From positions 1 to 6,961 of the forward strand of contig CADBFL010000090.1 in assembly GCA_902793875.1 (NCBI GenBank): a DNA stretch of 6,961 bases, read 5' to 3'. Below are positions 1-5,063 of this stretch, in pieces. This stretch comes from an uncultured Eubacteriales bacterium (GTDB lineage: Bacteria > Bacillota > Clostridia > Peptostreptococcales > Anaerovoracaceae). The position numbers and the translations under genes are program-made. Below the pieces are notes generated by a model. The model had not been told where the DNA came from and searched no databases. It saw nothing but the letters and a program-made list of their open reading frames with translations. Numbering within the stretch: position 1 is the first letter of the stretch; each line of letters opens with the position of its first letter.

Positions 1-2328
1 ATCGGACAGGCGGTGACCAGGCTGGATGCGCACGACAAGGCGATGGGGCGCATCAAGTACACGGATGACATGTGCGGCAAAGACGCGCTCGTCATCAGGG
101 TGCTCCATTCAACGGTAGCCAACGGCATCGTGAAGTCCATCGATACGAGCGAGGCAGAGAAGGTACCGGGCGTGGTGCGCATCTTCACATGCTTCGATCT
201 CAAGGAAAAACACTACTTCCCGACCGCGGGCCATCCGTGGTCGACGGATCCCGCCCATCAGGACATAGCCGACCGTCTGATCATGACGGACCATCCGCTG
301 TTTTACGGCGACGATATAGGCGCCGTGGTCGCAGAGGACGAGGTGGCCGCTCAGCAGGCGCTTTCACTGCTCGAAAAGAGCGTCGAATATGAAGAACTTC
401 CTTTCGTCCTCGACGCGCAGGAGGCCATGAAAGACGACGCTCCTCTGCTGCACGAGAAATTCCCGAACAACGTGCTCGCCCATACCGAGATACACATGGG
501 AAGCGTCGAAGAAGCCATAAAGGAGCCGGGCCTTACAAAGGTCGAGGGCTGGTATGAGACTCAGCCTGTGCAGCACTGCCACATAGAGAACTTCATCTGC
601 TACGCCTACGGCGAAGGAGACAGGACTGTGGTGGTGAGCTCCACACAGATCCCTCACATCGCGCGCAGGGTCATCGGACAGGCGACGGGCATGGACTGGG
701 GAAAGTTCAGGGTCATCAAACCGTATGTGGGCGGAGGCTTCGGCAACAAGCAGGACGTGCTCTACGAGCCGCTTACAGCATGGATCAGCATCCAGCTCGG
801 AGGACGCCTCGTGAAGCTCGATGTTCCCCGTGAGGAGACGTTCATCAGCAACCGCATCAGGCACGCGATCAGATACCACATCACGTCCTGGATGCGCCCT
901 GACGGGAGCTTCGCCGCGAGGACCATCAAAGCCTGGTGCAATAACGGAGCATATAGCTCGCACGGCCACGCCATCGCCGCGAAGGGCCTCAACGCCTTCC
1001 CGCAGCTTTATCCGTGCGACAACATCGACGGAGAGACATGGACGGTATACACCAACCGCTCGGTCGCGGGAGCCATGAGAGGCTACGGCATGCCTCAGGC
1101 GAGCTACGCCTTTGAGTGTCACGCCGAGGACTGCGCGAGAGCCATGAAGATGGATCCTCTCGAGTTCCGCAGAAAGAACCTGATGCCGGTCGGATACTAC
1201 CACGCGTTCTCGAAGAACGAGCTGTACTCCGACACTTTCAATCAGTGCTTCGACAAGGGCGCTGAGATCATCGGATACTACGACAAGGTGAAGGAATACG
1301 CGAAGCAGACCGGAGACATCAGGCGCGGCATCGCGGTATCGACATTCTGGTACAACACCGCGGTATATCCGATCGCCCTCGAGACATCCTCATGCCGCAT
1401 AGTCATGAACCAGGACGGCTCGGTGCAGTTCCAGCTGGGCGAGACCGAGATAGGCCAGGGAGCCGACACGGTAGCGGCCCAGATGATAGCCGATACGGTG
1501 GGCATCCCGTTCAGCATGGTGCACCCGGTATCCTGCCAGGATACCGACATAACGCCGTTCGGGACCGGCGTATACGCTTCTAGGGGCACATACACCCTGG
1601 GTTTCTCGGTAAAGCAGACCGCTCTGCTTCTCAGAGACAGGATACTCGAGGCGGCACATCAGTTCACCCGCATGCCTGTATATAACCTCGACATAGTCGA
1701 CGGAAAGATAGTAAGGACCACCGATGGTCGCGAACTCATGACGATAGGCGAGCTTGCGCTGTCAAAGCTCTACACGACGGAAGGCTCGCAGCACCTGACC
1801 GCCGAGTCCACATACCAGATAAAGTCCAACGCGTACTCGTTCGGATGCTGCTTCGCGGAGGTCGAGGTCGACATACCGATGTGCAGGGTGAGGCTCCTCA
1901 ACATCGTGAACGTCCACGACTGCGGACAGGTCATCAACCCTCTGCTCGCGTCCGGACAGGTCCACGGAGGGCAGAGCATGGGCATAGGCTACGCTCTGTC
2001 CGAGAAGATGATGTGGGACGAGAAGTCCGGAAGGCCTCTCAACAACAACCTGCTCGACTACAAGCTGTCGTCGTTCATGGATCACCCGAGGCTGGTAGCG
2101 GACTTCGTCGAGAACTACGAGCCAACGAGCGCTTACGGCACCAAGGGCCTCGGCGAGCCTCCGGTATGCCCGGTGGCTCCGGCCATCAGGAACGCCATAG
2201 GACAGGCGACGGGGGTGTACATCAGCGAGCTTCCGCTGTCGCCGCATACGCTCTTCCGCGAATTCACCGACGCGGGTCTCATAAACGATCCGTGGAGAAA
2301 AGACGAGCAGGGAAAGGAGGGCAGATAG
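1..2328 (+). CDS. xdhA: Xanthine dehydrogenase, molybdopterin-binding subunit XdhA (5' end cut by window edge)
   Basis: Large catalytic subunit of a three-subunit xanthine dehydrogenase; the family hydroxylates purines with water-derived oxygen at a Mo-pyranopterin centre in the cytoplasm. Residues are counted from the GTG codon at base 13. The N-terminal hammerhead domain covers about 1-130 (KYTDD at 15-19), followed by two molybdopterin domains to about 740. Visible active-site elements are QPVQHCHIEN (184-193, Q187), VGGGFGNKQD (239-248), MRGYGMPQ (355-362, with R356 at the place of bovine Arg880), TEIGQGADT (478-486) and GLGEPP (712-717, with E715 at the place of the catalytic bovine Glu1261). 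It matches remembered E. coli XdhA (752 residues) nearly end to end. The frame is open to base 1, and the codons before the GTG (IGQAV) fit the conserved IGxxVxRxDA start of many homologues, so the true start is probably just outside. GTG at 13 remains possible, since E. coli XdhA begins at about this point, but no ribosome binding site can be judged. The charged C-terminal tail overlaps the ribosome binding site of the next gene. Confidence 0.95.
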   Translation: MGQAVTRLDAHDKAMGRIKYTDDMCGKDALVIRVLHSTVANGIVKSIDTSEAEKVPGVVRIFTCFDLKEKHYFPTAGHPWSTDPAHQDIADRLIMTDHPLFYGDDIGAVVAEDEVAAQQALSLLEKSVEYEELPFVLDAQEAMKDDAPLLHEKFPNNVLAHTEIHMGSVEEAIKEPGLTKVEGWYETQPVQHCHIENFICYAYGEGDRTVVVSSTQIPHIARRVIGQATGMDWGKFRVIKPYVGGGFGNKQDVLYEPLTAWISIQLGGRLVKLDVPREETFISNRIRHAIRYHITSWMRPDGSFAARTIKAWCNNGAYSSHGHAIAAKGLNAFPQLYPCDNIDGETWTVYTNRSVAGAMRGYGMPQASYAFECHAEDCARAMKMDPLEFRRKNLMPVGYYHAFSKNELYSDTFNQCFDKGAEIIGYYDKVKEYAKQTGDIRRGIAVSTFWYNTAVYPIALETSSCRIVMNQDGSVQFQLGETEIGQGADTVAAQMIADTVGIPFSMVHPVSCQDTDITPFGTGVYASRGTYTLGFSVKQTALLLRDRILEAAHQFTRMPVYNLDIVDGKIVRTTDGRELMTIGELALSKLYTTEGSQHLTAESTYQIKSNAYSFGCCFAEVEVDIPMCRVRLLNIVNVHDCGQVINPLLASGQVHGGQSMGIGYALSEKMMWDEKSGRPLNNNLLDYKLSSFMDHPRLVADFVENYEPTSAYGTKGLGEPPVCPVAPAIRNAIGQATGVYISELPLSPHTLFREFTDAGLINDPWRKDEQGKEGR
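2311..2321 (+). promoter_or_regulatory. Ribosome binding site for xdhB
   Basis: AGGAGG at 2315-2320, inside the purine run GGAAAGGAGGG, lies nine bases before the ATG at 2330. It sits within the last codons of xdhA, so translation of the two genes is probably coupled. It supports the ATG at 2330 as the xdhB start. Confidence 0.85.
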
Positions 2329-2329
2329 T

Positions 2330-3217
2330 ATGTATGACATAAAAGCGCTGTACGAAGCAGAAAGCGTAAAGGATGCCATCAGGCTGCTGCAGGAACACCC
2401 TGAGGCGCAGGTACTCGCCGGCGGATCTGACGTTCTGGTCCAGATCAGAGAGGGCCGGAGGGCCGGCTGCGAGTTCGTCAGCATATACATGCTCGATGAA
2501 CTCAGAGGCGTATCGATCGACGGTGAAGAGAACATCCGCATCGGATCGCTTACAAGCTTCTCGCATATAACGAATGACCCGGTGATACAGAAGTACATCA
2601 ACGTCCTGGGCGAGGCGGTCGACATGGTCGGAGGCCCGCAGATCAGGGCTATAGGGACCATAGGAGGCAATACCTGCAACGGCGTCACCTCGGCGGATTC
2701 GGCATCGACTCTGATGGCGTGGGACGCCGTGATCGAGCTGACGGGGCCGGAAGGCGCCAGGCGCGTCCCTATAAAGGACTTCTATATCAAGGCCAAGGTG
2801 GTAGACATAAAGCCGGGCGAGATACAGACGGCGATACTCATCCCGAAGGAGTCCTATGAGAACTGCTTCGGCCACTACATCAAGTATTCGATGAGAAACG
2901 CCCTCGACATAGCGACGACGGGCTGCTCTGTAAATATCGTCCTCAGCAGTGACAAAAAGACATTTGAGCGCGTGCGCATAGGCTACGGAGTGGCCTCGCC
3001 GATCCCGGTCAGGGCGCCGCATGCCGAGGAGTTCATAAACGGAAAGAAGATAACGGAAAAGAACATAAAGAAATTCGCAGAGACCGTCCTCGAGGACATC
3101 AACCCGCGTGACAGCTGGCGCGCCGGCAAGGCGCTCCGTCAGCACATATCCGTAGTCATGGCGGAGCGCGCCCTCAGGGACTGCGTTGAGCAGGCAGGAG
3201 GTAAGGTCGATGGCTAA
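2330..3217 (+). CDS. xdhB: Xanthine dehydrogenase, FAD-binding subunit XdhB
   Basis: Medium subunit (295 residues; E. coli XdhB is 292) that binds FAD and passes electrons from the [2Fe-2S] clusters to the final acceptor, normally NAD+ in this family. The N-terminal FAD domain carries the pyrophosphate-binding loop LAGGSDVLV (29-37) and the second loop TIGGNTCNGVTSAD (110-123, D123 kept). The C-terminal CO-dehydrogenase-flavoprotein-like domain begins near 180 (YIKYSMRNALDIATTGCS) and ends with SWRAGKALRQH (262-272). There is no extra cysteine-rich insertion of the kind seen in 4-hydroxybenzoyl-CoA reductase. The protein matches remembered E. coli XdhB along its whole length, including GGPQIR and NGVTSADSAS. 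It starts one base after the xdhA stop and its stop codon lies inside xdhC, so the three subunits are translated together, as expected for a fixed-ratio complex. Confidence 0.95.
   Translation: MYDIKALYEAESVKDAIRLLQEHPEAQVLAGGSDVLVQIREGRRAGCEFVSIYMLDELRGVSIDGEENIRIGSLTSFSHITNDPVIQKYINVLGEAVDMVGGPQIRAIGTIGGNTCNGVTSADSASTLMAWDAVIELTGPEGARRVPIKDFYIKAKVVDIKPGEIQTAILIPKESYENCFGHYIKYSMRNALDIATTGCSVNIVLSSDKKTFERVRIGYGVASPIPVRAPHAEEFINGKKITEKNIKKFAETVLEDINPRDSWRAGKALRQHISVVMAERALRDCVEQAGGKVDG
3196..3202 (+). promoter_or_regulatory. Ribosome binding site that decides the xdhC start
   Basis: AGGAGGT at 3196-3202 is about eight bases before ATG at 3210. The reading frame could be extended back to a TTG at 3186, but this site would then lie inside the coding sequence, and the added residues match nothing in the family. 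The ATG is therefore chosen. Confidence 0.85.
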
Positions 3218-3761
3218 ACAGTACAAAGTGGTCCACTGCAAAGTGAACGGCAAAGAGATCGAGCAGGTCGTGGATGTGCGCTCATCGCTCACCGACATGC
3301 TGAGAAACGACCTCCACCTGACATCGGTCAAGAAGGGCTGCGAAGTAGGGGAGTGCGGAGCATGCACAGTCATCATAAACGGCGAGGGCTTCAACTCCTG
3401 CATCTATCTCGCGGTATGGGCCGAGGGCAAGGAGATATGGACGCTCGAGGGCATCACGGGCCCGAACGGCGAACTCTCGGACATACAGCAGGCCTTTGTC
3501 GACGAGGGAGCCATACAGTGCGGCTTCTGCACTCCGGGCTTCATAATGACAAGCTGGGAGATCGTCAACTCCGGAAGGGAGTACACGGATGATGAGCTCA
3601 GAAAGGCTCTTTCCGGGCACCTCTGCAGATGCACGGGCTATGAGAACATATTCCGCGCGGTCAAGAAGACCATGCTGAGACGTCTCGGCAAGGACAAAGA
3701 AGCCGAAATGGTCAATTCACAGGGCATCACCGAATATCCGGAACCGATGCCGTTCAAGTAG
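3210..3761 (+). CDS. xdhC: Xanthine dehydrogenase, [2Fe-2S] iron-sulfur subunit XdhC
   Basis: Small electron-transfer subunit (183 residues) that links the molybdenum centre of XdhA to FAD on XdhB. The plant-ferredoxin-like domain has ligands C44, C49, C52 and C64 (GCEVGECGAC, then NSC). The helical domain has C104, C107, C139 and C141 (QCGFC and LCRC). All eight cysteines for two [2Fe-2S] clusters are present. The segment LAVWAEGKEIWTLEG (67-81) is almost the same as remembered E. coli XdhC. Its start overlaps the end of xdhB by eight bases. The C-terminal tail after about residue 155 is roughly 25-30 residues longer than in E. coli XdhC and ends in a proline-rich YPEPMPFK; its role is unknown. 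This symbol follows E. coli use; in Rhodobacter and others xdhC names an unrelated cofactor-insertion chaperone. It is the only protein here with a complete set of cluster ligands. Confidence 0.95.
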   Translation: MAKQYKVVHCKVNGKEIEQVVDVRSSLTDMLRNDLHLTSVKKGCEVGECGACTVIINGEGFNSCIYLAVWAEGKEIWTLEGITGPNGELSDIQQAFVDEGAIQCGFCTPGFIMTSWEIVNSGREYTDDELRKALSGHLCRCTGYENIFRAVKKTMLRRLGKDKEAEMVNSQGITEYPEPMPFK

Positions 3762-3767
3762 GGTAAC

Positions 3768-3774
3768 GGAGGAG
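3768..3774 (+). promoter_or_regulatory. Ribosome binding site for ygfM-like gene
   Basis: GGAGGAG at 3768-3774 lies six bases before ATG at 3781, in the 19-base spacer after xdhC. That spacer is the only real gap in the window. It is too short for a terminator plus promoter, so the second gene set is probably read on the same transcript. Confidence 0.8.
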
Positions 3775-3780
3775 ATCTTT

Positions 3781-4581
3781 ATGGCAAACAAACTGTTGAT
3801 GGCAAAGACCCCTGAGGAAGCAGCCGGAGCGAAAACGCTAACGGCAGTCTTTCTTGCGGGAGGGACCGAGGTGAACCGCCTCGGTTCGGATATCGCCGAA
3901 ACAGCCGACACTCTTATCTCGCTCAAGAAGTGTGCCGGCCTCAGCGGTATCAGTGAGGACACCGGATATACGGAGATCGGCTCGATGTGCACCTTCCAGG
4001 ATCTGGTCGAGGCCGATAAAACGCCGGGCTGGCTGAAAGAGGCCGCGCTCTTCATGGCGTCGCGCACAAAGCGCAACATGGCGACGATAGGCGGCAATAT
4101 AGCGGCCGCAAGGGACGACTCGTATCTGATCCCTGCTCTTTCCGCTGCCGCGGCCGTGATCGAACTCATGGGAAGCGACGGAAAGACGAAAAGGACCGGC
4201 ATCCGGGAGTACACGGACGGCGGCTTTGACGGAATGCTTATCACGAAGGTCATCGTGCCTTCGAATATAAAGCTCGTCTCAAAGCGCTATTCCAACACGG
4301 CGCAGAGCCACGCCGTCCTCACCATGAGCGCGTCTCTGACGGAGGACGGCATCCACATGCACGGAGCCGTAAAGAACGCCGGGCTACTGCACTTCTGCGA
4401 TCTTGAGAAGAGATTCAGCGAAGAGCCTTCAGTAAGCGAACAGGAGATCATCGACATGGTAAGGACCTGCACGGGGCTCGAGACGGCCGACGACATGTTC
4501 GGAAGCGACGCGTACAAGCGCTATCTCATAGCTGTCACGGCGTACGATCTTAACAGACAGCTCAGGGGGAAGGAGGCATAG
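3781..4581 (+). CDS. ygfM: YgfM-like FAD-binding subunit of a molybdenum hydroxylase
   Basis: Predicted flavoprotein subunit (266 residues; E. coli YgfM is 259) partnering the XdhD-like protein just downstream. It has a divergent FAD domain with first loop LAGGTEVNR (25-33) and second loop TIGGNIAAARDDSY (102-115), then a CO-dehydrogenase-flavoprotein-like C-terminal part ending in SDAYKRYLIAVTAYDL (242-257). Remembered E. coli YgfM shares TIGG-IAAR, SVLLP/SYLIP and the AYKRYI-like end. Compared with XdhB in this window, the Asp that ends the second FAD loop is Tyr (Y115), and the first loop has Glu for Asp, so FAD binding is likely but altered. The E. coli gene was long annotated as the FAD subunit of a probable selenate reductase, while later work ties its cluster to purine breakdown; which applies here is not decided by sequence. 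The stop is two bases before the next start. Confidence 0.88.
   Translation: MANKLLMAKTPEEAAGAKTLTAVFLAGGTEVNRLGSDIAETADTLISLKKCAGLSGISEDTGYTEIGSMCTFQDLVEADKTPGWLKEAALFMASRTKRNMATIGGNIAAARDDSYLIPALSAAAAVIELMGSDGKTKRTGIREYTDGGFDGMLITKVIVPSNIKLVSKRYSNTAQSHAVLTMSASLTEDGIHMHGAVKNAGLLHFCDLEKRFSEEPSVSEQEIIDMVRTCTGLETADDMFGSDAYKRYLIAVTAYDLNRQLRGKEA
4570..4576 (+). promoter_or_regulatory. Ribosome binding site for xdhD
   Basis: AAGGAGG at 4570-4576 lies seven bases before ATG at 4584 and within the last codons of the ygfM-like gene. This suggests coupled translation and fixes the start of the downstream fusion protein. Confidence 0.85.
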
Positions 4582-4583
4582 AG

Positions 4584-5063
4584 ATGATCAGTTGTACTAT
4601 AAACGGCAAAAAACGGTCATTCGATATCGACCCGACAAAGAGGCTGCGCGAGATGCTTCTGATGAACGGAAACTTCGCAGTCCGCGACAGCGACGACGCC
4701 GAGGGATTCTGCGGAAGCGACACAGTCCTTCTCGACGGCACGCCTGTATTCTCGAATCTGGTGCTCGCCGGAGAGGCCGAGGGCTGCGAGATCGTAACTC
4801 CCGACAGCCTCGGAGATTCCATGCACCTCACGGTCGTGCAGCAGGCGCTCATCGACGCGGGAGTTGTTCAGAGCGCGTATAACGCTCCGGCTGCGGCCCT
4901 GCTGATGTCATGGCTGTTCGAGAACAACCCGTCCCCGACGAGAGATGACGTGAAGGACGCGCTCTCGGGCATTTTCATCAGGGACGCGGGATACGAGCAC
5001 TACTATATCGCCGCAGAGCTCATAAAGGAAAAGATAAAAAACGGCGAATACAGGACAGAGATA
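4584..5063 (+). other. Degenerate [2Fe-2S] domain region within XdhD
   Basis: Aligned with XdhC of this window, the eight ligand positions read D38, C43, D46, N58, S97, N100, I132 and D134. The surrounding residues are conserved (G-x-C-G-x-x-TV-x-x-x-G, LSG-x-x-x-R-x-x-GY, and length), so the fold is kept while both cluster sites are lost. There is no stop or frameshift, and codon use is like that of the rest of the gene. Confidence 0.85.

Noticed and set aside
364..1203. Minus-strand open frame opposite xdhA
   Set aside because: The translation is Arg- and Val-rich with no recognisable motif, opposite the conserved molybdopterin motifs of xdhA.
2197..2213. 17-base near-repeat of 673-689 (one mismatch), with the first 12 bases also present at 1-12
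   Set aside because: The first two copies encode the short peptide IGQATG and the window-edge copy encodes IGQA. No longer homology surrounds them, so it is probably coincidence or shared codon choice.
3186..3209. Upstream TTG start for xdhC adding eight residues
   Set aside because: The AGGAGGT at 3196-3202 would be inside the gene, and it is ideally spaced for ATG at 3210.
2279..3403. Minus-strand open frame (374 codons) across xdhB and its borders
   Set aside because: It spans two gene junctions on the other strand with no recognised motif and is a shadow of xdhA, xdhB and xdhC coding.
3762..3780. Possible terminator or promoter between the two enzyme sets
   Set aside because: Only 19 bases, mostly ribosome binding site, with no hairpin or promoter boxes seen.
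4592..4882. Short plus-strand open frame of 96 codons at the start of xdhD
   Set aside because: The Arg-rich translation is out of frame with the well-supported xdhD gene, which starts at 4584 after a strong ribosome binding site.
4584..5063. Reading the cysteine-poor domain of xdhD as pseudogene decay or assembly error
   Set aside because: The frame is intact, neighbouring fold residues are conserved, and the same substitutions appear in remembered E. coli XdhD.
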